Source of the DNA: a virus
Virus record (IMG/VR): IMGVR_UViG_3300025071_000010
Span: 1-64,000 of that record
DNA: 64,000 nucleotides
Reading direction: 5' to 3' (one strand)
A program made the translations under genes and the position numbers. The number at the start of each line of letters is the position of its first letter. Position 1 is the first letter of the stretch. The notes under the pieces were generated by a model. The model searched no databases. It saw only the letters and a program-made list of their open reading frames with translations, and was not told the DNA's origin. Of this stretch, positions 35,491 through 45,867 are shown piece by piece.

Positions 35491-35517
35491 CTTACGAGGA
35501 TTTAGTTTCATTCCTCG
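35478..35517 (+). promoter_or_regulatory. Programmed -1 frameshift signal
   Basis: C-CCT-TTG at 35478-35484 in the upstream reading frame is a canonical X-XXY-YYZ slippery heptamer. Slippage by -1 re-pairs both tRNAs with CCC and TTT, and continues in the frame of the next gene, bypassing the TGA at 35488. A perfect 6-bp inverted repeat, CGAGGA (35495-35500) and TCCTCG (35512-35517), begins 10 nucleotides downstream of the slippery site. The second frame has no ATG start nearby. Confidence 0.75.
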
Positions 35518-35849
35518 ATGAAGATTTAGATGAAGATGAGCGACCCGATCTCAATGTCACTCAGGCAACAATACTTTCTTATCAAGCAATCACTTTTGGT
35601 CTTGGAACTCATTTTGGTTGCCCCCCTCACTTTTGGGATGATCAACCACCAGACCGTGTTATGCTTGATTACATGATTATGCGAGCAGCAAATGAAAAGA
35701 AAGCGGAGATGCTTGAGAGAATGAAAAAACAGGCTGAAAGGCAAATGAAACACGGAAGAGGCAATAAGGGGCAACCTATACGCACAACGAGCGATGGCGA
35801 CTCTTTAGATGATTTCTTTGAGCGACATAATCAAAAAGTGATGGAGTGA
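35484..35849 (+). CDS. Tail assembly chaperone extension (frameshift product)
   Basis: 121 residues after the shift point; a TTG at 35487 is the only nominal start and has no good ribosome-binding site. The segment is acidic at first (DEDLDEDERPD) and basic near the end (MKKQAERQMKHGRGN), like T-domain extensions that contact the tail-tube protein. Fused to the upstream chaperone by -1 frameshifting, it would give a protein of about 239 residues. The tape-measure gene follows after 4 bases. Confidence 0.7.
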   Translation, partial: GLTYEDLVSFLDEDLDEDERPDLNVTQATILSYQAITFGLGTHFGCPPHFWDDQPPDRVMLDYMIMRAANEKKAEMLERMKKQAERQMKHGRGNKGQPIRTTSDGDSLDDFFERHNQKVME

Positions 35850-35853
35850 TAAA

Positions 35854-37281
35854 ATGTCCGATGAGATGAATAAGTTTCTATCGGCACAGTCCAAGTTGAA
35901 CACCCTTGCGAAAGAACAGGGTAAATCAATGAACATTCTTAACATGAAATACAAATTGATTAACAAAACATTAGGTCCATTTTATCGCAAGTATGTTGAT
36001 TTGAAAAATACTGCTGAAACCGTAGTGGATGTTTTTGAAGAGGTCGGTGCTTCGACTGAAAAATTGGCTAAGGCAACCGATCTTCTTCTAAAGCCAGTGA
36101 CAGGAGTTTTGAAAGCATTCACCCAAATAAACACAATTATGATTTTTGTTTTAGGCGCATTTGCATTGGTTGGTGCGGCTATATTTTTACTCACCAAATC
36201 ATTTGGAGGTGGTGAATCGGCCTTTGCCGCTTTCGGAATGGTTGTTGAGGCAGGTAAAGGTGTCATTGAGGCTTTTATGGGTGTTGTAAGTGCTGTCGGA
36301 GATGCGGTGGGCGGTATTGACTTTGAAGGGTCGGCAGGGGTGTTTATACCAATGTTAGAAGGTATTTTTGTATTCCTTTCAAACATCCTCACCTTGTATC
36401 TTACTTTCATTGGTGCGGTATTGACTGGAATTGGAGATATTGTCACACGTATGGATGAAGCGGGTATGTTTCAAAGGATCGTGGATGCCTTCGGAACATT
36501 CTTTGGTCTTGTCGGCATGGCTTTAGGAATCATAATGGATGCGTTTGATGATACAGGAATTACAATGGATGATTTAATTTCAGGTATTGAGAACGCTGTA
36601 AATGGATTTGTCAATTTCTTGTTCAACAGTGGACTCATTGAGTTTGCAGTTCAAGTGATTGAATACGTTGCGGTGTTTTATGGCGTATTAGCAGTTGTTA
36701 TTGCTTCTGTTATTGCACTTTTCATCAAGATTTGGGGAATTGTTGGCCCCCCATTGGTTCGATTTGTTAGTGCGTTTTTCAGTTTCCTTGAGCCAATTAT
36801 TCGGATTGTGACGGGAATAATCGGACTAATTATGAATGCAATTATGGGGCTTATTGGCTGGCTTGCGCCATATTTTGAGGATGCGATGGATGGCCTAATG
36901 TATATCCTTGAGCCGATTCTTGACGTTATCACCACGATTATTGATGGGGCTTCGGAAGCACTTTCATTTGGAGGCGATCTATTGGGCGGTGCTGCTGATT
37001 TCATGGGCTTTAATGACGGCGGAGTAGCAAGTGGACCGAAAAGCGGCTATCCAGTCACACTACACGGAACGGAGGCAGTTGTCCCTCTTCCAGATGGTCG
37101 AACAATCCCCGTATCAATCAAAGGCGGCATGGGGGGCGGTTCATCCACCAATACCAACATTACAATCAATGTAAGCGGTGGAGGGAATGCTAAAGAAATC
37201 GCAAAGGCCGTCAGCGATGAAGTAAGTAAAGTCATGAGAAACCGTTCAAGGGGCGGCAACTTCACAAGAGGGGTGATTTGA
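35854..37281 (+). CDS. Tape measure protein
   Basis: 475 residues, following the chaperone pair. It has several long hydrophobic stretches (from about residue 85, IMIFVLGAFALVGAAIFLL, and others between 160 and 360), which are typical of tape-measure proteins that insert into the host membrane, and a Gly-rich C-terminus. It is short for the class; at about 1.5 Angstrom per residue in a helix the tail would be roughly 70 nm (estimate). It determines tail length and is probably ejected to form a membrane channel. Stop overlaps the next TTG start. Confidence 0.8.
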   Translation: MSDEMNKFLSAQSKLNTLAKEQGKSMNILNMKYKLINKTLGPFYRKYVDLKNTAETVVDVFEEVGASTEKLAKATDLLLKPVTGVLKAFTQINTIMIFVLGAFALVGAAIFLLTKSFGGGESAFAAFGMVVEAGKGVIEAFMGVVSAVGDAVGGIDFEGSAGVFIPMLEGIFVFLSNILTLYLTFIGAVLTGIGDIVTRMDEAGMFQRIVDAFGTFFGLVGMALGIIMDAFDDTGITMDDLISGIENAVNGFVNFLFNSGLIEFAVQVIEYVAVFYGVLAVVIASVIALFIKIWGIVGPPLVRFVSAFFSFLEPIIRIVTGIIGLIMNAIMGLIGWLAPYFEDAMDGLMYILEPILDVITTIIDGASEALSFGGDLLGGAADFMGFNDGGVASGPKSGYPVTLHGTEAVVPLPDGRTIPVSIKGGMGGGSSTNTNITINVSGGGNAKEIAKAVSDEVSKVMRNRSRGGNFTRGVI

Positions 37282-38562
37282 TTGCCAAAGATTCAATTGA
37301 TACGAAGGGATAGCACTATCATAGAACTCGAAGCAACAAGCATCGGCATTTCGATCCAACGCAACGTTTTGGTTCACCCTATTCCTTTGTTGGCGACACG
37401 TGCAGCGTTGGACCTTAACCAACCTCAAGTTGGCATTGTTATTGATGGAATTATTACCGATGATGAAGAAGCAAAAGGGGCTTCGGCTGCTGAATTAACT
37501 CTTGATTTATCCCTTGCATTTGGAAATGCAGGTGCAACTTCATGGTATCTATCCGCCCTTCCAAACGGATTCGCATTGGGTGGCGGTCTTGGCGCAAATT
37601 GGCCTAACATCAAAACACAAATCCATTTAGCAACAATCAAGTTTCAAACCAAAGGCCAAGTTGTGGCTGGACTGGGTGAAGCAAATGAAATTAGGCTGTA
37701 TAATGGCAGTTTAGCGAATACAGTTGCTACAAAAAGCGTCATCAATGTGAACGTTTCATCCACCACCAACACATCAACGCTTTCAACGGCCATTGTAAAT
37801 GCTTTGAATGCGGCAAGTATCAAAGTTGATACTGCAACCGTATCTCTTTCATCCCATGTCACCGTTTCAACCAAAGCAGGTCAAGCGGCGGCAGTATCAT
37901 ATCAAAATCAAAACGGTTCAATCGGAACATACTCGAATGAAATGATTTCAATAAGAAACGTTCAAACAGGAGAATTAGGCAATACGATTACAAACGTGAT
38001 GAAACAAAGTGGAACGAGCAATACCTCATGGGAGAAGCAATTCTTTGTCACCAATATGACTGGCGGTGTTGATGGAATACAGATGACACGTGGAGATAAA
38101 TTACAAGACCTCATCAACGCTGTGACAAATCCAAGTGCTGGTGGTGCTTTAATTAGTCCACAGGTATTGACTGGATCGGCAATTGACTTGCCAGATTCTA
38201 TTGCTTCTTTTGATTCAGCGCAATTTTTACGCATAGATCAAGCAAAGTCTGTTAAAAAATACATTGTAGGAGTTCGCATCCCCTATGAATCGCTTGTTTC
38301 ATCAGCATCAGGCAACAGGGAATTGAGGCAATTCTTGATACCTGCTGGACCAGGAACCGACCATTCGGCAATATCGAATACTGAATCTTATGACCCAGTG
38401 GATATTATCAACAACAAGGCAGTTCGCCCAAACCCGTTTTTGAGGCAAGGTGTGGCTATACCAGTTGTTGTTCAATCCTTCGACCCTGGTTATGAAGCGG
38501 GTGATTCGGTGTGGACTTATCAAATCAACCTCGCACCAGTTGAACAGTTGGTGGGGTTGTGA
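37282..38562 (+). CDS. Distal tail/baseplate protein
   Basis: 426 residues from TTG at 37282, with a GGGGTGAT site. Position right after the tape measure suggests a distal tail or baseplate component. The sequence is mainly beta, with a Ser/Thr-rich middle (NVSSTTNTSTLSTA) and N-terminal strands that resemble tail-protein beta-sandwiches (IELEATSIGISIQ). The role is inferred from order; no motif. Confidence 0.55.
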   Translation: MPKIQLIRRDSTIIELEATSIGISIQRNVLVHPIPLLATRAALDLNQPQVGIVIDGIITDDEEAKGASAAELTLDLSLAFGNAGATSWYLSALPNGFALGGGLGANWPNIKTQIHLATIKFQTKGQVVAGLGEANEIRLYNGSLANTVATKSVINVNVSSTTNTSTLSTAIVNALNAASIKVDTATVSLSSHVTVSTKAGQAAAVSYQNQNGSIGTYSNEMISIRNVQTGELGNTITNVMKQSGTSNTSWEKQFFVTNMTGGVDGIQMTRGDKLQDLINAVTNPSAGGALISPQVLTGSAIDLPDSIASFDSAQFLRIDQAKSVKKYIVGVRIPYESLVSSASGNRELRQFLIPAGPGTDHSAISNTESYDPVDIINNKAVRPNPFLRQGVAIPVVVQSFDPGYEAGDSVWTYQINLAPVEQLVGL

Positions 38563-38563
38563 A

Positions 38564-40921
38564 ATGGGGCTTCACAGAATCAAGAGCAAAGCCATTCGTT
38601 TCAATGGTTTTACGGATGGAATAGTCGTTCCAACAGGGCAATTCAAAGAATCGGGAGTCAATTTACTCCGCCCAACATACGCAGGTGGATCGGCAACCAC
38701 CACCAGTCAAGCAACCAAAATTGGTCGAAAACATTTGCCAAATGAAACGAACCCTCTCAATAACATATTGGGTGCATTTACAATCAATGCTTACGTTGTT
38801 CCAAATTATGGTGGAACTGTTGTTGTTAAGCCAGAATGTTTTGAACTGAAAGTGGGCGACCCTTTCAAAGCAGCACCAATTCAGTTCTCTATACATTGTA
38901 TTGGCAGGGTTTTTACTTTGATTACCCCCTTTGACGTTAATACATTGATGGAATCTCATTCAGGGGCATATACTGGGGGTGAACACCTTCCAAATGACCT
39001 ATCCGAAGGGGCGCAACCATTGATGCTCATTACTGCTCAATTTACAGGAGATGCAATGCGTTTGTATGTCAATACAAATCTTGTTGCTTCATTGAATCTA
39101 ATTGAACAGCGTATTTTAGATAACGTTTCATCGGATTTGTTTATCGGCGGGAGAGGGGGAGAGTTTCGAGGTATAATCGAAAGTATTCGCATTGACAGTG
39201 GCGAAGATATGCCAATCCTCGCCCCATTATCGGTTATTGATGATACACTGGGTTTTTGGGATTTTGAAGATGAGTTGCATATACCCAATTTACATTTTTT
39301 CAATAACAGAAACGAAGCCACGCCGTATCAAGGAAGAGATGGAACTTCCGATCACAAAGAGAACTTTGAATTGCCTTTGGTTTTTATTGGATATGATTTT
39401 CAAAACATCAACGATTTGGGATATTTCAAGGTATATCAAAAGCCAGCACATCCAAACGGCAACGATGACTCATACTCAGCATTGGAAAAAATTGCTTCTT
39501 TTGCTACGGGAATTGAACTTGAAAAAATAAAAGAACAAACATGGTTTTCCACTTCTTTGAACTTAAACGCATACGCTTACGGAACTAACATTGGAACGTT
39601 GGATTACTTAGCATCGGATCGAATTAAGCATTCAACGTTAAACGCAGTTATCAATCAATCTGGAACGCACCCAATAACTGGCCTTGCTAAAAGTGCAAGT
39701 GGTCGTTTAATCAATATGACATCAGGCTCGGACATAGCACTTGCCAATATCGCTGATTTAGATCCGATGGTTAATCCAATTGAAAGAGTTCGGATTATCG
39801 CTCTCGATTTTGCTAATGACAGAATTATTTGTCAATCCGTTCACCTTGCTAATGATGCTACAAGCGGGGCTACAACCGATAATCACCCAAAGGGTCAAGG
39901 AATGTTATTCGATCATGATGACGGAACTCCAATTTGGTTGGTTTTAGGGAATGCTGATTTGGTTATTGACGATGGGAATAAAACGACATCGGCGGCGGTT
40001 GGGGGTCAAGTCACAAGACAAAAAGATGCTTTTACAAGAGCCATTTTTACTCAAGGGCAAAGATTCAATGATAAAAGCGGAAATGGCAATACTGCTTTTT
40101 TTACTTCAATTCAAAGTCGAATACCTTCAACTCTTGCAGCCTCACCGCCTTCAACTGAGGTATCATTGCCCGACCCCCCAAAGTTCAGTTCTTCATTGAT
40201 TATGTGGCTTCCAGTAAGTGCTTTGACTGGTTTATCGGATGGGGCGACAGTCACGCATCTTCCCGATTATAGCGGGAATGATTTTGGAGTTTATACCGTA
40301 GGAACATGGGCTTATGAGGCTCAAAGTGCAGTATTCAATTCATTCCCTGCATTGAAAATTACCTCAGCAACGGGCGCATTGGTCAATATCGGAACTAACG
40401 ATGGTGAATCAAAGCAAATAACTCACGATCTCACTACAAATGGTTTTACTGCCTTTTTCATGGTTCAAAGACCGTCTGGAACGTTAAGTGCAAATTATGA
40501 TTTGATAGGGGAAAACGCTTCCACGCAAAAGACGTTTTTCGGACAAGACCCAAACCCCGATAAGTTCTTTTTGACAAATAATGGGGCAACTACAATTGTA
40601 AGTGGTGCGAACTTGACTCAAGCAGGTTTGTTTTCAATCACCTTCAATCACACAACGACCAATGCGACACTTCATCATCATTCAAATGCAGGTGGAACTT
40701 TTGTTGGAAAGGTTGTCGCAAATTATCGCTTTGACAATCGTTTGTTTGGTCTTTTCGGCAGGGCTTTAAGCACCAACCCTGCCGCTAAAACAGGAACGGC
40801 AAGCGATAAAGCCCCCCAAAATATGAGATTGGCTGAGTTCTTGCTCTATGACAGGGTTCTTACAGATGCGGAAAGACTTCAAGTTCAAGGTTATTTTATT
40901 GACAAATACACGGTGATATGA
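38564..40921 (+). CDS. Concanavalin/LamG-like tail protein
   Basis: 785 residues from ATG at 38564 (an upstream GTG is unlikely). Two lectin-like beta-sandwich regions are visible: residues ~1-240 (FNGFTDGIVVP...TAQFTGDAMRLYV...FRGIIESIRIDSGE) and the C-terminal residues ~541-785, ending in AEFLLYDRVLTDAERLQVQGYF. The same 'aEviiYDR.Lt.aEq..veaYl..KY' end occurs in the 2511-residue protein at 45868. Such domains bind glycans. Likely part of the tail tip or fiber contacting the host surface. Confidence 0.7.
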   Translation: MGLHRIKSKAIRFNGFTDGIVVPTGQFKESGVNLLRPTYAGGSATTTSQATKIGRKHLPNETNPLNNILGAFTINAYVVPNYGGTVVVKPECFELKVGDPFKAAPIQFSIHCIGRVFTLITPFDVNTLMESHSGAYTGGEHLPNDLSEGAQPLMLITAQFTGDAMRLYVNTNLVASLNLIEQRILDNVSSDLFIGGRGGEFRGIIESIRIDSGEDMPILAPLSVIDDTLGFWDFEDELHIPNLHFFNNRNEATPYQGRDGTSDHKENFELPLVFIGYDFQNINDLGYFKVYQKPAHPNGNDDSYSALEKIASFATGIELEKIKEQTWFSTSLNLNAYAYGTNIGTLDYLASDRIKHSTLNAVINQSGTHPITGLAKSASGRLINMTSGSDIALANIADLDPMVNPIERVRIIALDFANDRIICQSVHLANDATSGATTDNHPKGQGMLFDHDDGTPIWLVLGNADLVIDDGNKTTSAAVGGQVTRQKDAFTRAIFTQGQRFNDKSGNGNTAFFTSIQSRIPSTLAASPPSTEVSLPDPPKFSSSLIMWLPVSALTGLSDGATVTHLPDYSGNDFGVYTVGTWAYEAQSAVFNSFPALKITSATGALVNIGTNDGESKQITHDLTTNGFTAFFMVQRPSGTLSANYDLIGENASTQKTFFGQDPNPDKFFLTNNGATTIVSGANLTQAGLFSITFNHTTTNATLHHHSNAGGTFVGKVVANYRFDNRLFGLFGRALSTNPAAKTGTASDKAPQNMRLAEFLLYDRVLTDAERLQVQGYFIDKYTVI

Positions 40922-43900
40922 TGGTTGATCTCAAAGAATCCAATGAAGACGGACTGGCTGGAATGTCAGGAATGACCGCATACAACAGGGTTGATGGAGA
41001 GTTTTTCTTACATCAAATGCCGATTCCAGAAGAACAGGTGGTGAAGCAAACAATTCAAGGCGTTGTTGATGAGTTCATTTATTCCAGCGAAGAAGTCTCT
41101 CTTCAATCAATTCTAAAACAAAATGAGCCAGTCAAGATAACAGAAAACACATACATTGGTGAAACAAAGTCGGTTTATAACCGAACTGAAACATCATACT
41201 CAACCGATTCAGGCGGCGATCCTTTCAACCGAATTATCATTCAAGGTGGTGCAGGTTCTTATGATGAAACATTGGCTACAAATCTATCAGCATCAGTTCA
41301 CGATGAGATAATTGCAGTTGCGGTTGATGACATAAGGCCATTTTTAATCAAGGGTCTTGATACAGATTACACAGGCGAAATTAAAAACGACAAACCAACA
41401 AATGACGGCTACATTAAGCACTTAACCCCTACGGATCGAACTGTTATTGCATCAATTAAATCCCCTGCTATACTTACCTCAGCAGGTGGTCCAAGTCGCA
41501 TATTGGTGTATTATGATGCAATTGATTTGACGGGAGAAGTTGTTGCTGGAACAGGTTTGACTCCTTCTCAAGTCAATCCTCGAATTAGGCCATATCATGT
41601 TCAAAGCAATAAACCATATTTGGTTGTAAAAAAGACTGTTCCATCTGGTTCAACACTGTTCAATATAGCGGGAACATACCGTTCATTATCCGATATTTTG
41701 TTGAAACCCTACACCTCGGCACCTGGAACTGCTTCGGATGTTCAGTTGGAAGTTATTGCAGCAGGGGGCATTGTTGAAATACCAACACAAGATTTCAAAC
41801 GACCTATCAAATCTCATTTATTGAAGGCTCATGGTTTCGATGGTTCTTTTCCATCACCTTTCATCAACATTGAAAATTGCGTTTTAACCATAAAGGATGG
41901 TTTATCTGGATATGGTCGGCCTAAAGCAATTGAAAACACCAATACTCCCGATCCAACCGCCAATCCCTCACATCACGTTATGACTGTTTCATCATCCGTT
42001 GGAGAAAACCTTACTGCTTACACAGGAACAACACAAACCCCTTCATCTTTCGCACGTTCCTCTTTACAAGTGTTCAACATTCTTGATAATGAAATAACGC
42101 AAAATCAACATTTCATTTTAGTTGCACCAGCAAATCCCAACCGTTATGCTGGACTTGAAGACTTCTTATCGGCATCGGAATCAGTAAATCCGCCATTGAT
42201 TACAATTGAAATTGCTTTACTCAATGGTCGTGCGGAAGAGTTCAACACTTTGATTGGAAACGAGGGCGCAAGCCTTGAGATAAGAGGCCGTTCAAACCTA
42301 ATGGATGTGACCGATTCGGAGATCAAGCGCAACTTAAATCTTGGTGAAACAACTCCACTTAAAGAAATTGGGGATTTAGGAACTCCTACTGTCTCAATGA
42401 CTTTAGGAGGTGTCGGTCAAGGTGGTGTTGATGTCAAGACTCAGCGAACTGAGCATGATTCATTAAAAGGATGGAAGGATAAAATTGTCAGTTCTGGCAA
42501 CGTTTCAGTTCGCAATGATAAGCAAACATCAACTGATTACGCATCAACACGTGCTTTGGTTGAGTTGCCTATTTTTCCGACAATGTTTTTCGATAAAAAG
42601 GGGTTGTATGAGGAAATTGATGGAATTACAACGGGAGTCCACGCAAGAGGTAAAGAGTTCAAGATCGGAATTGATTGCACTATGACGGCAATGAATCGGG
42701 TTCAAATGCAAACCTATGAGGCTCGAAATGCTGTTGATTGGGGGGCAGTTGGAGGGGCTACAATTACTTACAATGATCGAACCGCTTTGAGTAAAACAGA
42801 TACCCCTTATTCATTTGGTTTGAAAGCGATTCACCCTAAGATTCAAGCCGTCATTGCGTCTATTGGAACGCCTGGGGCTGCAATAGATTACATCACTGTG
42901 GATAGTGTTGATGCCTTTGTAAATGACACCTTACAAGGCGTTGGCGGTATAAATCGAAATACAAGTTCAGGGGAACTGGGGCAAAAGTTCTATGTTCTTG
43001 TTGGGCAAGGAGAAGTTTCAGCAACAAGCACTTATGATTTAAGTTATGCAACTTACTTCCACATGAGGGTTTGGAAAATTGATACCTCGAACAACCGTCT
43101 TTACATTGACAAGGCTTTTTTGCGCCACCCAAGAGCCGACATTACACAAAATCTTACTTCATCTTCACCTGCGGCATCAGCACTATTGCGAGTTGGAATG
43201 TCAGTTCAAATGGGCGGCGTTATTGTCAATAATTTAGCATCACATAACGCTGAAATGGCGGTTGATTGGGGGAATGCAAATATCCCCGCCGCCGCAATTC
43301 AAACGGCTATCCAAGAATGCGTTGGCATGTCTTCCTCAATTTGTTCATTTCAAGGGATAACTCATGAACTTGGGATGGGTTGCCTCGAATGGGATGTTTT
43401 CAATGAATGGGGGCATGACAACAACAGGCAGTTGAAAGAACCAATTGAAGTAAAAAGTGTTTCAAACGGTTTGGCGGGGATTAAAAGTGATGGAACAGGA
43501 CTCACCTCAGTTCAAGTTCAACATATCAATTTTCGACATATCGCCTTAAAATCCGCCAGTTTTGAAGAAGCCGTGAATAATTTGATTCGTAAAATAAACA
43601 TGGCGGGTCATCCAGATGCAATTGAGATCGGTATTTTCGATGCGAATGATGCGGATTTGACACCAGGAAGTGCTTACACATCCCACATGGGTTATGTTCG
43701 TGCCTTCTTAGGTGATGCCGTTGAATCAAGAGATGGTGAAGACGGAGTTTCTATTGTCATTCATAGCACAGTTCCAGGTGCGTCAGGTCGCAACTTTGCT
43801 GTCACACTATCAAACGACTCATATTATCCTTATCGCCCAATTCAGGCTTTTGGTCATGGTGGCTTATTGGCTACAAATAGCAGATCATACCAATTGAACT

Positions 43901-45861
43901 CATTCCCTGCACCTATGCCTATTGGTGCTGATGGAGAAACATACGCCCCAATAACGACATTTACTGGGGCGGTTCACGGACCAATTACCCACCCCCATGA
44001 TGCTTTGAATACGCAAAGAACTTACAATGGCATTGGGCAAAGAATGACAGTCACGACTAAGGCAACGAGTTCGACACTTAGCGCACCCTATTCATGGGAT
44101 GCTGGAAATAATCGAATGAGTTATGTGGTTGTTGATGGGAAGGCTGCGGATTACAGAATGAGGGCGAATGGAACTGGCAAAGGAGGCATTGTGAGAATCA
44201 ATGGTCGGTATGCAACCTTTGACGATTTAAGAGTAAATTATGACTCAACCGTTTATAATCATGATGAGATGTATTTTATCAACGTCACACCATTGATTGA
44301 ACCTGATAAGTTTGAAGACAGTTTCAAGAACTCAGGAGGAACAAATGTGACAGGTCTTGAGGTTGAAATTGTATATCCCTTGATGGATTCGGAAGGAATC
44401 ATTTTCTTTGGTGGAGGGCATACTGGCCTTACATTCGACATAAGCGATGGATCGAAAAACGATTATTCCAATTTTTACAAACACCCGCTTGCCAACGGAC
44501 CAACTGGTTTTTCTGGTTTCCAAAATCTCGGCAGATTCAGCCAAGCCCATGCTGTATTGGATTTTACCGATATTGTCAATGAAGATACAATCAATGACGA
44601 TACGCTTAGAGGGCTACATCATAAAACCATATTTAATTCAAACAATGAGCCAGAAGGAAAGTGTGCTTTCTATTGTCGTGTCGCTAATGGCGTTCATATT
44701 GGAGAGGATGTGTTTTACAATCCCTCCGCTTCTGGATCCGCAGCAGCGACCTACAATATGCACACTTCAAACGGAGTTCAACCAGGAATGAGAGAGGAAC
44801 TTTACAATCGAAAGGTAAGACTCTCAGGTGACTTTGTTAATGATCTTGCAGGTCCAACGAATGGAACAGAAGTCACTCCAACGGGGGCATCTTTAGACAT
44901 TAAAGAGTTCATGTTCGGCCATTCAATTGCTCTTTTCAACAATAACGGTGGAACAATCGAACATGAACATGGAGAAGTCAAAGATTTTGTTGTAGCAGGG
45001 AATACGGATTGGTGCGTGTCATGTGTTGTTAAACAAGGGTCGCATCAGCCATATTATCCAACTGGTCCAATTTGGCATGGAATTACGAATGATGGAACTA
45101 CGGCTGGAAAGCCGTATGGATTGCATTTAGGGGCGCAACCAACTACTGCCAGCCCTGGTGCAGCAAACGTATTCCCAATCACTTTTGCGATCTCATATCC
45201 AAAGCCAGTTGGGAGTCCAGTCGCAGTTAGCGTTCTTTGCCCTGCCGCAACGCCATCTGGAACTGTTGAAATCCGAGGTGGCGGTTGGACTTTCATAATG
45301 GCTGGAAGAGTCGGAGGTTTGTCATTTTTGTATTTAGGAAATACTGCGGGGATTACAAATCCATTGTCAGGGGCAAGCGAAGTGGGTATTTTTGATTATT
45401 CGGATTTTCTTTTGAATACGACAGATAACAATTATCTTGTAGGGATAGGTCCAAACGCAAGATCTTCATTTGATACTCGTTCCAATTCATACGGAGGGGG
45501 TGTTCCCGATCACCCTAATGTTTCAGCAGGTCAAAACACAATAAGAGATATTGATATGACTTTGATTGGAGGTGCTTTAATTGGTGCGCCTTTCATCCAT
45601 CACCTTGCGCCAACTACGACTCAAGGAGGGCATACACAGCCACCAATTTCAGGCTATTTTACTGAACTTGCCTCCCCTACACAAACCTATGGGGTTGTTG
45701 CTGCTCAAGCATTTGGTTCAGGAACGGCAACTCATGGCACTGGAACAAACCATGCTGGACCAATTCATTTCAACGGATATTTAGGCGAAGTTGCTTTATG
45801 GAAGCGCAGTTTGTCATTTGCTGAGGCGCAAGAATGGTTCAACTCCAGAACCGTGTGGTGA
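40918..45861 (+). CDS. Giant baseplate/tail protein with LamG-like end
   Basis: 1647 residues. ATG at 40918 or 40921; overlaps the upstream stop. Mostly beta-rich, Gly/Asn/Thr-rich. The C-terminal ~340 residues end in FNGYLGEVALWKRSLSFAEAQEWF, the terminal strand-helix pattern of LamG/concanavalin domains. Together with the flanking genes, it forms a three-gene distal-tail module dominated by lectin-like domains. Predicted to be a central baseplate or receptor-binding protein; assignment from size and position. Confidence 0.65.
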   Translation: MMVDLKESNEDGLAGMSGMTAYNRVDGEFFLHQMPIPEEQVVKQTIQGVVDEFIYSSEEVSLQSILKQNEPVKITENTYIGETKSVYNRTETSYSTDSGGDPFNRIIIQGGAGSYDETLATNLSASVHDEIIAVAVDDIRPFLIKGLDTDYTGEIKNDKPTNDGYIKHLTPTDRTVIASIKSPAILTSAGGPSRILVYYDAIDLTGEVVAGTGLTPSQVNPRIRPYHVQSNKPYLVVKKTVPSGSTLFNIAGTYRSLSDILLKPYTSAPGTASDVQLEVIAAGGIVEIPTQDFKRPIKSHLLKAHGFDGSFPSPFINIENCVLTIKDGLSGYGRPKAIENTNTPDPTANPSHHVMTVSSSVGENLTAYTGTTQTPSSFARSSLQVFNILDNEITQNQHFILVAPANPNRYAGLEDFLSASESVNPPLITIEIALLNGRAEEFNTLIGNEGASLEIRGRSNLMDVTDSEIKRNLNLGETTPLKEIGDLGTPTVSMTLGGVGQGGVDVKTQRTEHDSLKGWKDKIVSSGNVSVRNDKQTSTDYASTRALVELPIFPTMFFDKKGLYEEIDGITTGVHARGKEFKIGIDCTMTAMNRVQMQTYEARNAVDWGAVGGATITYNDRTALSKTDTPYSFGLKAIHPKIQAVIASIGTPGAAIDYITVDSVDAFVNDTLQGVGGINRNTSSGELGQKFYVLVGQGEVSATSTYDLSYATYFHMRVWKIDTSNNRLYIDKAFLRHPRADITQNLTSSSPAASALLRVGMSVQMGGVIVNNLASHNAEMAVDWGNANIPAAAIQTAIQECVGMSSSICSFQGITHELGMGCLEWDVFNEWGHDNNRQLKEPIEVKSVSNGLAGIKSDGTGLTSVQVQHINFRHIALKSASFEEAVNNLIRKINMAGHPDAIEIGIFDANDADLTPGSAYTSHMGYVRAFLGDAVESRDGEDGVSIVIHSTVPGASGRNFAVTLSNDSYYPYRPIQAFGHGGLLATNSRSYQLNSFPAPMPIGADGETYAPITTFTGAVHGPITHPHDALNTQRTYNGIGQRMTVTTKATSSTLSAPYSWDAGNNRMSYVVVDGKAADYRMRANGTGKGGIVRINGRYATFDDLRVNYDSTVYNHDEMYFINVTPLIEPDKFEDSFKNSGGTNVTGLEVEIVYPLMDSEGIIFFGGGHTGLTFDISDGSKNDYSNFYKHPLANGPTGFSGFQNLGRFSQAHAVLDFTDIVNEDTINDDTLRGLHHKTIFNSNNEPEGKCAFYCRVANGVHIGEDVFYNPSASGSAAATYNMHTSNGVQPGMREELYNRKVRLSGDFVNDLAGPTNGTEVTPTGASLDIKEFMFGHSIALFNNNGGTIEHEHGEVKDFVVAGNTDWCVSCVVKQGSHQPYYPTGPIWHGITNDGTTAGKPYGLHLGAQPTTASPGAANVFPITFAISYPKPVGSPVAVSVLCPAATPSGTVEIRGGGWTFIMAGRVGGLSFLYLGNTAGITNPLSGASEVGIFDYSDFLLNTTDNNYLVGIGPNARSSFDTRSNSYGGGVPDHPNVSAGQNTIRDIDMTLIGGALIGAPFIHHLAPTTTQGGHTQPPISGYFTELASPTQTYGVVAAQAFGSGTATHGTGTNHAGPIHFNGYLGEVALWKRSLSFAEAQEWFNSRTVW

Positions 45862-45867
45862 TGATTT

